Shown here one piece after another: positions 34,096 to 43,571 of a stretch of DNA of 64,000 bases. This stretch comes from Candidatus Poribacteria bacterium (lineage in GTDB: Bacteria > Poribacteria > WGA-4E > PCPOR2b). Under the pieces are notes generated by a model. It searched no databases and had not been told where the DNA came from. It saw only the letters and a program-made list of their open reading frames with translations. Position 1 is the stretch's first letter; the number at the start of each line of letters is the position of its first letter. The position numbers were made by a program, and so were the translations under genes. The DNA is taken from NCBI GenBank assembly GCA_003635265.1, contig PYIZ01000048.1:1-64000 (forward strand). The letters run 5' to 3'.

Positions 34096-35241
34096 CTATT
34101 CAACTCGCTTAAGAAATTTTTCAGTTTGAGCTTTGAGGCGTTTATTGCCAGCCTGTTCTGCGAGTTCCAGTGCAGTTTCCCAATCCTTCTTTGCTGCCCA
34201 ATTGCGATCCAGTAGGTAATTTGCAACTCCCCGTCTGAGGTAGGCGAAAGCGTAATCAGGTTTGGCGTCGATCGCTTTGTTATAGTCTTGGATGGCGATG
34301 AAGTGTTCGCCTAGGTCGCCCCTGATCGTCCCCCGAAAGTAGTAGGCGAAAGCAAAATCATTTTTGAGGTCGATAGCGGTGTCGTAATCTTCGATCGCCT
34401 CCTTGTATTGACCCAACGATCGCTTCACAGTTCCCCGAAAGTAGTAAGCAGCAGCGAAATCAGGTTTGAGATTGATAGCAGCATCATAATCATCAATGGC
34501 AGGCTGATATTGATCTAATCTGTACTTGGCATATCCCCATCTGAGATACGTTTCGGCGGATATGGATTGTTTGCCCTGCCACAAAGGTTTTGCCTCCCCT
34601 GACTGGGTGAGTAACTCTTTGATAGCGTTTGATGGAATGGCGAAATTGAGATTTTGGCCATCTTCAAGTGTTATGAGAGAGATTCCGATGACTTCGCCGT
34701 TCCTGTTTAGGATGGGTCCTCCGCTGTTTCCGGGGGAGATTAGAGCGGTCATCTGAAATCGTTTTTTGGCATTCCCTTCGTGAAGATTATTGATGGTATC
34801 TTTCGAGAATTTGCCTTTCAACCCTTTCGGATTACCTGCGACGTAAACTGTCCCATCAGTTCTTACTGTATCGCTATCACCGAGGGAAAGGGGATCACCC
34901 TCAAACCCCGTAACCTTTAGGATGGCAAGATCGTTTTCCTCATCAGTTGCGGATATGCCTTCGACAGCATATTTCGTGGGGCTACCAGCCAATATCGCTG
35001 TGCCTTTCGCTGCGCCTTCAACAATATGAAAGTTGGTTGCGATCTGGCTTTGTCCAACGAAGAAACCGCTGCCAAATCCGAGGATGTTGTCATTCTTATC
35101 TGCCATCTCTAGATACACTGTAGCTGCCAACACTTTTTCGGTAAGCTGTTCATCGTTCTGGGCAGATACCGCAGCAGTTATTAAAAATAAAATAAGTCCC
35201 AAAGCTGTGAAGCGTAATAACCCTTTTCTTGGATTTCTCAT
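34096..35241 (-). CDS. Secreted trypsin-like protease with TPR repeats
   Basis: Serine protease of the Deg/HtrA-like chymotrypsin fold fused to tetratricopeptide repeats. I favour a start at MRNPRKGLL (35241, about 381 residues) because a classical signal peptide follows (FTALGLILFLITAAVSAQ); an in-frame start upstream at 35328 would bury that signal, and no start has a good Shine-Dalgarno. The catalytic triad is visible: His in IATNFHIVEGA, Asp in ENDLAILKV and Ser in ALISPGNSGGPIL. No PDZ domain follows; instead four TPR units (for example AETYLRWGYAKYRLDQYQPA and YYFRGTVKRSLGQYKEAIED) fill the C-terminal half. It is likely periplasmic, the TPRs recruiting substrates or partners. The gap upstream is divergent to the HpcH gene. 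Confidence 0.85.
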   Translation of the reverse strand: MRNPRKGLLRFTALGLILFLITAAVSAQNDEQLTEKVLAATVYLEMADKNDNILGFGSGFFVGQSQIATNFHIVEGAAKGTAILAGSPTKYAVEGISATDEENDLAILKVTGFEGDPLSLGDSDTVRTDGTVYVAGNPKGLKGKFSKDTINNLHEGNAKKRFQMTALISPGNSGGPILNRNGEVIGISLITLEDGQNLNFAIPSNAIKELLTQSGEAKPLWQGKQSISAETYLRWGYAKYRLDQYQPAIDDYDAAINLKPDFAAAYYFRGTVKRSLGQYKEAIEDYDTAIDLKNDFAFAYYFRGTIRGDLGEHFIAIQDYNKAIDAKPDYAFAYLRRGVANYLLDRNWAAKKDWETALELAEQAGNKRLKAQTEKFLKRVE

Positions 35242-35543
35242 AACAGTATCGCTCATCATCTGTTCGGTGATAATATCCATGAAGTAGTTCGCACAACTTG
35301 TAATTTCAGGAACTTCAGATTGTAACACAGATATCAGGTAGTTTCAAGAGAAATAATCGTGTAAAGCGTTAGTCTCGATTTGTATCCACATCTCATTTCC
35401 TCTCTCAAACTCGTGTTGGATGAATGGCTTTCAGCATCTTCGGTAGGCTCTAGAAATGCGTTGACGGAAAATTTGAGAAGGTTTATAATAAGGTGGCAAA
35501 TTTAACACGGTTTTTATCCAACAAATATTAAAGGAAAAATGAG

Positions 35544-36266
35544 ATGTCAGAGAAAAATTTGAAACAACGTATCCGTGATGATGAATTGATTTACGGTGTA
35601 AGCGTGCCGGTGACGGCGAATCGGGATGAGATGAAAGCGATCATTGATAAAGATCATTACGATTTCGTTATGGCGGATAGCCAGCATTCGGCGTACAACG
35701 AACCGCAACTGGTGGAGTACTGCAATATTGCAGACTCACTTGATATACCGGTCCATTTTCGGATTAAGCACACCCGTAACGCCTACCTTATCGGTAATTA
35801 CTTGGATTTGGGGCCGTCCGGGGTCGAAGTGCCCCAAGTGGAATTGGAATCGACGGTGGATGAGGCGATTACCTAGTTTTATTATCCTCAGATTGGGATT
35901 CGTAGCGCAGGGGGCGGAAGTCGAAAAGGGATAGCAGAGCGGAGTGATCGCCTTGAATACGCGAATTGGTGGAATCAATACGGCGTCCTCTGGATGCAGG
36001 TAGAATCCGTTTCTGCAGCGACCAATGCGCGCAAACTTGCCAAGCCGGGCGTGGATTGCCTCTCTTTTGGTCCTGCAGATCTTACCTTCAGCATAGAGAG
36101 TTATCCACACCATTCATTGAAGACCGTCGATGATTGTGTGCGTCATGTGTGTGATCAACTCGCTGATACGGACGTAGCAGTCTGCTACAGGAATGGTACG
36201 CCGGACACGCGTGAGAAATATGCCGAGATGGGGGTTACGGTTTTCCTTGAAGGTCCAAGGCGTTAA
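35544..36266 (+). pseudogene. HpcH/HpaI aldolase interrupted by an amber codon
   Basis: Class II pyruvate aldolase family (2-keto-3-deoxy sugar-acid or HHED aldolase), which cleaves 4-hydroxy-2-oxo acids to pyruvate plus an aldehyde. The full frame has about 240 codons, the usual family length, but contains a single in-frame TAG at 35874-35876, between VDEAIT and FYYPQIGIRSAG. Both halves are family-like: MADSQHSAYNEPQL, HFRIKHTRNAYLIG and GVEVPQVELES before, then WMQVESVSAATNARKLAKPGVD and SFGPADLTFSI after. The codon could be a CAG-to-TAG change, a sequencing error or a readthrough site. TAG ends several healthy genes nearby, so a global recoding is unlikely. A deacetylase-like gene follows by 21 bp. 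Confidence 0.8.
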
Positions 36267-36287
36267 AAGGATACTATTTGGATCGTT

Positions 36288-37556
36288 ATGTTGACTTATT
36301 CTCTCGTTAGTACTGTAAGCACTGGAGATCGAAGCGCGGTGAGGCAGGGGATGCGCCGCCTCGCTGAAATTGCCCATAGATATGACATTCCCATTACGTG
36401 GGGTGTCGGGGCGACTTCTGCCCGATCTTTTGCCACAGATTTAACCGAATGGCACACCTCTCACGGTGACGAAGTGATGCTGATGGTTGATATTTCACCG
36501 ATTTGGGGATCGAGAGCAGACTCCGACGACTTGGGTCAATCCGCAGAACATATCGTGACGATGCGCGAAAAGCTGCCAGATTTTGTCTCGTCCGAGAGAG
36601 ATAGGGTGCAAAGGGCAATCGAATGGGCGAATCCCCTTGTCGTGGGGGCGGGACAGAAAAATCATGTGCTGCTTTACGCCTTAGCACAGAGCGGTTTCGC
36701 TGGATTATGGGGATACGGTTGGGGTGATGGAGAGGATGAAGGTTGTCCGTTTGGTTGCTTCTTTCCGTCGGTAGATCGGCACAATTTCTGTGGTGCGTCC
36801 ACAAGTGGAGTTGTCGGTCTCCCGCATACGTCCCTCCTGCCTACCCAGAGACCTCTTGCGTCCGAAGAAACAGATGATACCAATTCTCAGACTCAAATAT
36901 TAAACAGGGCAGCACAGCGGGGATTTGATTGTTATGCGGCAAACGCAAAGTGGAATGGTTGGTTGGCTTATATTCAGCGGATTGATCCTGTGGAAGTTGC
37001 ATCGCTGACGGAGGAACAACTCAATCAGTTAGATGCATATTTTGCCTACGTGCGCGAGGCACCGGAGACACAGATTGTGTCGCTGCCCGATGTTGTTTAT
37101 GCCTGTCAAGAGAATGGCGAGCAGACGCAGCCAACCTTTCTAGTCACTGGTCCCAACTCAGAAGGCGAGGATGGGGCATCGACCAATTCTGACAAATCGA
37201 TCTTCTCCTATTATGATGCCGAGTGCCAATTGGTTTTTGAAGAAGGCAAGATAGAACCGATTCAGGCAACAAACTACATCTCGCCGCCAGTTAATTCGCG
37301 CAACGGTGCAGAAGTGAATCTGCCACAAATTGAACAGTTTCGTCCCTCTCGGTCACGCAGCCAGTTGCGGATGCAGTTTACTTTGGAATCTGCAAAGGCA
37401 ATGCCTTATGGGCTAGCCGTCTGGGGGAATCACGATGGCCTCACGTTGGCAACTTCAAACGCACAGGAAGTGACGTGGTTAGGTGATCGGTTGTTATTTG
37501 TTCGGGTCAACCTACAAGTGGGAAAGAACGAAATCGAGGTTGTTTTAACAATTTAA
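36288..37556 (+). CDS. Polysaccharide deacetylase-like protein
   Basis: Protein of 422 residues. The N-terminal half has the alternating pattern of the NodB / polysaccharide-deacetylase barrel: LAEIAHRYDIPITWGVGATSAR, EWHTSHGDEVMLMVDISPIWG (an HGDE-type motif) and FAGLWGYGWGDGEDEGCPFG. The rest is beta-rich and unassigned. No signal peptide is visible, so it may act in the cytoplasm. The fold call is by eye and the metal ligands are not confidently placed. It lies between the broken HpcH aldolase and a SnoaL-like gene on the same strand, 21 and 22 bp from them, so the three likely share a transcript for carbohydrate handling. Confidence 0.5.
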   Translation: MLTYSLVSTVSTGDRSAVRQGMRRLAEIAHRYDIPITWGVGATSARSFATDLTEWHTSHGDEVMLMVDISPIWGSRADSDDLGQSAEHIVTMREKLPDFVSSERDRVQRAIEWANPLVVGAGQKNHVLLYALAQSGFAGLWGYGWGDGEDEGCPFGCFFPSVDRHNFCGASTSGVVGLPHTSLLPTQRPLASEETDDTNSQTQILNRAAQRGFDCYAANAKWNGWLAYIQRIDPVEVASLTEEQLNQLDAYFAYVREAPETQIVSLPDVVYACQENGEQTQPTFLVTGPNSEGEDGASTNSDKSIFSYYDAECQLVFEEGKIEPIQATNYISPPVNSRNGAEVNLPQIEQFRPSRSRSQLRMQFTLESAKAMPYGLAVWGNHDGLTLATSNAQEVTWLGDRLLFVRVNLQVGKNEIEVVLTI

Positions 37557-37578
37557 TCAAGGGTTTGAAAAAATAGTT

Positions 37579-37959
37579 ATGGATGCCTGCCAAACAGTTA
37601 AAGCGTACTTTGACGCACTCATTAACGGAGACACAGACCGGCTCATCAAGATGATGTCTTTGGCTGATCACTATGTAAAAATTGGCACGGAGCCGGATGA
37701 GCATATTGAAGGCGGCGAAAACGCGAGAGATTACTTTCAGAACATTGTCGCAAATGCAGCGGATATTGCGATTGAGTATGAACATCTTGACGTTCAGGAG
37801 CGGGAGGCTGTGGCGTGGTTCTACACACGGCAGATATGGCGGCTCAAGTGGTTGGGTAAGCCCGAAGAATTGGCGGTGCGGTTGACGGGTGTGCTCGAAA
37901 AAGAGGATGGAACATGGAAGTTTGTTCAGATTCACGCTTCAGTCGGTGTTCCTGCATAA
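37579..37959 (+). CDS. SnoaL/NTF2-like protein
   Basis: Small protein of 126 residues with the cone-shaped NTF2/SnoaL-like fold signature: VKAYFDALINGDTDRLIKMMS at the start, GGENARDYFQNIV in the middle and LTGVLEKEDGTWKFVQIHASVGV at the C-terminus. Such domains bind small hydrophobic ligands or act as stress or calcium/calmodulin-kinase-association-like domains; catalytic ones isomerise or hydrolyse. No function can be pinned down. GTTTGAAAAAATAGTT precedes the ATG without a clear Shine-Dalgarno. It follows the deacetylase-like gene by 22 bp and is probably cotranscribed. Confidence 0.75.
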   Translation: MDACQTVKAYFDALINGDTDRLIKMMSLADHYVKIGTEPDEHIEGGENARDYFQNIVANAADIAIEYEHLDVQEREAVAWFYTRQIWRLKWLGKPEELAVRLTGVLEKEDGTWKFVQIHASVGVPA

Positions 37960-38087
37960 CAGCAGATAAAGGACCGATACACTGTCATATAAATTCTTGG
38001 GTAATACGTTCAATTTCTCAAGCTGCTGCTTTGTTAGTTAAGCATGAAGTTTTATGATGATTTGAGGATTCTAAAGAGGAGATGTCT

Positions 38088-40040
38088 ATGTCTAAAAAAA
38101 TCTACGCCTACGGGATGGATGGCTTTATTGTCCCAATGATGAAAAAATTTGTTGCTGAAGGGTGTTTGCCGAACTTTGAGAGGATGCTCAAAGATGGCAC
38201 GGTGAACCAGACATTTCCGTCCTTTCCGGTCTGGACACCGACGAATTGGGCAACCCTCTCTACAGGCGCGCACACTGGGACGCACGGTGTCACCCGTTGG
38301 CGTGTAGAGGTTGCCCCCGGCGAGCGGATCAACAGCTTCGATGGACGCGCTCCGAATGCGGAGCGGATCTGGAATGCCTTAGAACGGGCTGGCAAGACAA
38401 GCGTTGCTGTGCATTACCCAGCAGCCCATCCATCGGGTATCGAGTCCGGTTTTGTTGTGGATGGTTTTGGTCATCCCGGACACGCTAGCACGGACTATGA
38501 AGTTGCGTCTTGTCAGGCGTATACGACGAGCGATCAGGTCGCTACCGTCGAGATGGACCATGATGGAACAGCCGTCCGTCGGACGCAACGCAGCGTTCAA
38601 CCGATTCCAGCCTTGCGTCCCGCAGTAGGTTGGGAAAATCTTCCGCCGAGTCATTCACCGCCCCTTGAATCTATCATCGAAATTCATGCACGCCTTGGTG
38701 GTGATGTCAACACCTTTCATCTTCTTGCGGTTGACAGTCGTGGAAAGGGATATGATCGCCTACAGATCTGCCGAGGAAAGGATGGGGATACCAAGATCGC
38801 TGAGACAGAGGTCGGTCAATGGAGCGATTGGGCGATTGAACCCTTCGAGATTGATGGTCAAAAGCAGGAGGCGTCGATTCGGTTTAAGTTGATGGAACTC
38901 ACACCCGACGGGAAAAATCTGAAACTCTACCGCTCGCAGGTTACTTACGCCGACGGATTCACCTATCCTGATGACCTCGCTGCGGAGCTAATGGAACGCT
39001 TTGGTCCCTATCAAGAACACGCCTCTATGACGCCCTACACGTCGGGTATGGCGGATTTTGATACTGCCCTTGAGGAGTGCGAATATCAGGGGATCTGGTT
39101 TGCCGATGTTGCCAACTACATGCTGCGTGAACATGGCTGCTCCTTTTTTATCTGCCATTGGCATCTGTTCGACTATCTGAACCACATCCACCTCAATGAT
39201 GTAGATCCCGTTTGTCCGGGCTACGACCCAAACAACGTCGATACAGCGATGGACTATTTCCGTCGGGCATATCAGGTAGGTGATCGGGTTTTGGGACGCA
39301 TCTGGGAGGCAGCCGACAATGAGACTTGTGTCGGTGTCCTCGGCGACCATGGGGCTTACCCCGACATTCGGATTGCCAACATCCGGAAGTTCCTCGTTGA
39401 TCAGGGGTTTACTGTCCTTAAGGATGGCGCGGAAGGCGTCGAACGGGATGAAGTCTTAGAGAAGGATATAGATTGGGAACAGACCCGCGCCTATCTCAAG
39501 GATGACAAAGGTTTCGACATCTATATCAATACTGAGCCGGGACCGGCGTTCGACGACATTGAGCGTGAATTACTGTTGGCATTGCGTACCTGGGTTGATG
39601 AAGGGGTTGGACGCACACCCATCGCCATTGCGCTGCCGAAGCGGGATGCCTACATCCTCGGTCAGTGGGGCGATCAGTGCGGGGATGTGATCTTTGCTTG
39701 GGACCATGGCTATGTCAGCGGTTACTACGGTCAGTGGAAGGGGATTGTCGGTGGTGGGGCAGCTGGAGCGCCCGAAGTGTATGGCGCCCACCACGGTGGC
39801 TTTCTCCCCACCCGAAACGAGGACATCTCCTCTAGCTTTGGAACGATGTTACTGGCTGGACCGGGACTCAAAAAGGGATATGAGCGTGATTATGATTCGC
39901 ACGGCTATATCCATGCTGCCGATGTTGTTCCTACATTTTGTCATATTCTCGGCACTGATCCGCCAGCGCAAAGTCAAGGCACAATTGCCTACGATCTGTT
40001 TGAAGGAAACGAGATGACGCGAGAGCGAGATGGCAACTGA
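38088..40040 (+). CDS. Alkaline phosphatase superfamily phosphodiesterase
   Basis: Type I phosphodiesterase / nucleotide-pyrophosphatase-like protein of about 650 residues. The first metal ligand is in IYAYGMDGFIVPMM. FPVWTPTNWATLSTGAHTGTHG holds the nucleophile threonine (TPTNW), GVLGDHGAYPD the second metal pair, and AHHGGFLPTRNEDISSSFG further ligands. In this superfamily these coordinate two zinc ions for phosphate or phosphonate ester cleavage. I choose ATG 38088, which has AGAGGAG at a spacing of 6; the ATG at 38082 directly abuts that site. No signal peptide is visible. A monocistronic gene, followed by a promoter-bearing gap and guaB. Confidence 0.85.
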   Translation: MSKKIYAYGMDGFIVPMMKKFVAEGCLPNFERMLKDGTVNQTFPSFPVWTPTNWATLSTGAHTGTHGVTRWRVEVAPGERINSFDGRAPNAERIWNALERAGKTSVAVHYPAAHPSGIESGFVVDGFGHPGHASTDYEVASCQAYTTSDQVATVEMDHDGTAVRRTQRSVQPIPALRPAVGWENLPPSHSPPLESIIEIHARLGGDVNTFHLLAVDSRGKGYDRLQICRGKDGDTKIAETEVGQWSDWAIEPFEIDGQKQEASIRFKLMELTPDGKNLKLYRSQVTYADGFTYPDDLAAELMERFGPYQEHASMTPYTSGMADFDTALEECEYQGIWFADVANYMLREHGCSFFICHWHLFDYLNHIHLNDVDPVCPGYDPNNVDTAMDYFRRAYQVGDRVLGRIWEAADNETCVGVLGDHGAYPDIRIANIRKFLVDQGFTVLKDGAEGVERDEVLEKDIDWEQTRAYLKDDKGFDIYINTEPGPAFDDIERELLLALRTWVDEGVGRTPIAIALPKRDAYILGQWGDQCGDVIFAWDHGYVSGYYGQWKGIVGGGAAGAPEVYGAHHGGFLPTRNEDISSSFGTMLLAGPGLKKGYERDYDSHGYIHAADVVPTFCHILGTDPPAQSQGTIAYDLFEGNEMTRERDGN

Positions 40041-40083
40041 ATATGTGTCGAAAATTTGTAGGTATTAGGAATAAGGATTTTTT

Positions 40084-40112
40084 TTGACAATACGCTTGTG
40101 ATGTGATAACAT
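40084..40112 (+). promoter_or_regulatory. Sigma-70 promoter of guaB
   Basis: TTGACA (40084-40089), a spacer of 17 nt and TAACAT (40107-40112) lie about 97 bp ahead of the guaB ATG. The -35 hexamer is a perfect match and the spacing is ideal. Confidence 0.65.
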
Positions 40113-40124
40113 CTTATCTAATAA

Positions 40125-41702
<1,578 letters not shown>

Positions 41703-41715
41703 GACTTTCTGAGCT

Positions 41716-42597
41716 ATGAATACCTTTTCAGATGAGACATTGATCCCTTCTAGTATACATGACTGCAAACCCACGTTATCAGACACGGAGATACTTGAAT
41801 TTCTAAAAAATGGGTATCTAAGACTTGACGGGGTTGTACCTGACGATATTAACCAACGGGTTGTGAAGTATTGTGATGCACATCCTACCGTGCCCTATAT
41901 GAATGGCATCTTGTATGAGGAATGGTTTGTTGAAGGAGTGATGAGGAATGCTGAGGTTGCGGGTGCTGTGCGGTCATTGTTGGGCAGAGATTTCCATCTG
42001 CCTGTCCAGATGGTGAACCATCGTGTTAGATGCCCCATCGCATCGGTTGCCGGTTGGCATATTGATGGGAACTACAACTATACCCATGAATTAAACTTCC
42101 TTCAGGTGTTCTATTATCCACAGGACACACCCCTAGAGATGGGACCGACACAACTTGTACCCGGCACACATCTTGTCCGGCAGAAGTCGAGATGGATGGG
42201 GCATTTAGGAAATATCAAGAACACAGTCTCAACTGATGCACCGGCAGGGTCTGTGTTCATCACAATCTATCATATCTGGCATCGTCGCCCGTCATCAACT
42301 GCAACGGCAACCCGTAACTTGTTGAAGTACTTCTATTGGAGAACCAGTCCGCCTAAAAGGGATTGGGTGATTGACCCTAACTTCGATTTTGCTACTGCTG
42401 ACTATGATAGCCCTGCTGCTGGTCTTGTTGAACAATTCCGGAGTGCAGTGAAGGTGGCAGAGATGTTCCTATGGTTATGTGGTAAACATGATATGTTCCA
42501 AAATTTAGGAGGTCAAAGTTTTCCATTACCCGTACCCCGAACTGGTACGCCCTATGGATTTCCTGAAGGGTTGAAAAAGGAGTATCTAGGAGAGTAA
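41716..42597 (+). CDS. Phytanoyl-CoA dioxygenase family protein
   Basis: PhyH-family Fe(II)/2-oxoglutarate oxygenase, 293 residues. The iron triad is canonical: AGWHIDGNYNY gives HxD, and IYHIWHRRPSSTA the distal His, followed by R in TRNLLKYFYWR for 2-oxoglutarate. MGPTQLVPGTHLVRQ is the conserved turn. Overall layout, including YYPQDTPLEMGPT, is closest to the PhyH at 57353, so the two form one subgroup in this window. It lies 13 bp behind guaB with no clear Shine-Dalgarno (GACTTTCTGAGCT), suggesting translation depends on readthrough from guaB. Substrate unknown. Confidence 0.9.
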   Translation: MNTFSDETLIPSSIHDCKPTLSDTEILEFLKNGYLRLDGVVPDDINQRVVKYCDAHPTVPYMNGILYEEWFVEGVMRNAEVAGAVRSLLGRDFHLPVQMVNHRVRCPIASVAGWHIDGNYNYTHELNFLQVFYYPQDTPLEMGPTQLVPGTHLVRQKSRWMGHLGNIKNTVSTDAPAGSVFITIYHIWHRRPSSTATATRNLLKYFYWRTSPPKRDWVIDPNFDFATADYDSPAAGLVEQFRSAVKVAEMFLWLCGKHDMFQNLGGQSFPLPVPRTGTPYGFPEGLKKEYLGE

Positions 42598-42696
42598 CTC
42601 CTATTATCTCATGTTGGAAGGGTAGTATTGCGGTGTTACGTTGGTGATTGATGTAAAGCGGTTGCCACCGATAAGCATACAATTGCAAAATAGTTG

Positions 42697-42725
42697 TTGC
42701 ATTAATATTGAAATTGTGCTACTAT
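42697..42725 (+). promoter_or_regulatory. Putative sigma-70 promoter of the ferredoxin gene
   Basis: TTGCAT (42697-42702), 17 nt, then TACTAT (42720-42725) with TG just ahead of it (extended -10). Placed about 90 bp before the most likely start codon. Confidence 0.45.
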
Positions 42726-42810
42726 TCGATTTGAATCTTATTTATTGAAAGGAGAACGGCTTTCCAGCAAAGATTTTTCGCTCAATCATCAAAGCCGCGA
42801 CGCTGTTTCT

Positions 42811-43356
42811 ATGAGAGTAAATGAAGAGATGTCGTTTTGGGACAGGCTTTACATCCCCGGACTTATTAAGGGTATGCTCACGACACTTAAACATATTCCC
42901 AAGAGGAAATTTACTTATCAGTACCCCGAAGACCCACGTAGTGTTGAGGAGCGCAATGATCGCTATCGTGGCATCCATAAGCTGCCCTTAGATTCAGAAG
43001 GAAATGTCAAGTGTGTGGCGTGTTTTATGTGTGCAACAGCCTGTCCGGCAGATTGTATCACCATTCAAGGCGGTCCTGCACCCGAAGGCTGGAAAACGAA
43101 AGAAGGTTATCAACGCGAAAAATATCCCGACGTTTTTGAAATCAATATGTTGCGTTGCATCTTCTGTGGATACTGCGTCGAAGCGTGTCCAGAGGATGCA
43201 ATCCAGATGACAGGAATTACACTCCCGCAATACTTTAGAGAAAGACAGAAAGAGGGCGAAGTTCTCGGTGGTTCGCGGAAAGATTTCATCTTTGATCGAG
43301 AGATGCTGATAGCTAACAATGACATTCCCGAACAAGGACTTCATCCGGATTCGTAA
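42811..43356 (+). CDS. NuoI-like 2x[4Fe-4S] ferredoxin
   Basis: Ferredoxin of the NADH-quinone oxidoreductase subunit I type, about 181 residues. Two cluster motifs are visible: CVACFMCATACPADCITI and CIFCGYCVEACPEDAI, each C-x2-C-x2-C-x3-CP. The N-terminal FWDRLYIPGLIKGMLTTLKHIPKRKFTYQYPED matches the membrane-associated helix region of NuoI. In complex I it passes electrons between N6a and N6b. No other nuo genes are here, so it may be a detached subunit or a stand-alone electron carrier. The start is unresolved: ATG 42811 and ATG 42829 are both possible, while the upstream AAAGGAG (about 42748) has no start codon at proper spacing. Confidence 0.82.
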   Translation: MRVNEEMSFWDRLYIPGLIKGMLTTLKHIPKRKFTYQYPEDPRSVEERNDRYRGIHKLPLDSEGNVKCVACFMCATACPADCITIQGGPAPEGWKTKEGYQREKYPDVFEINMLRCIFCGYCVEACPEDAIQMTGITLPQYFRERQKEGEVLGGSRKDFIFDREMLIANNDIPEQGLHPDS

Positions 43357-43571
43357 GTACCCGAACATGAGTTTACTTGGAGCGGTGGCTGCCCGACGTG
43401 CACGTGAGGGGTAGGCTCCACTCAACAGAATGTGCAGAGATTTTTAGTCCGATACTTAAACGAAAAGTACGCACATCTTGACATGAACTTTTAGGGCAAG
43501 GCTTTCCATACCTCTGAGGTGCAGGCAGTAGGGGAAAGAATTGCCCATTTTTTTATTGAATATGTTAGGAA

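Noticed and set aside
35544..36266. Genome-wide reassignment of TAG
   Set aside because: TAG ends several intact genes here (for example pup, xisI, the PhyH at 14777 and the isomerase at 58374), so the TAG in the aldolase is local.
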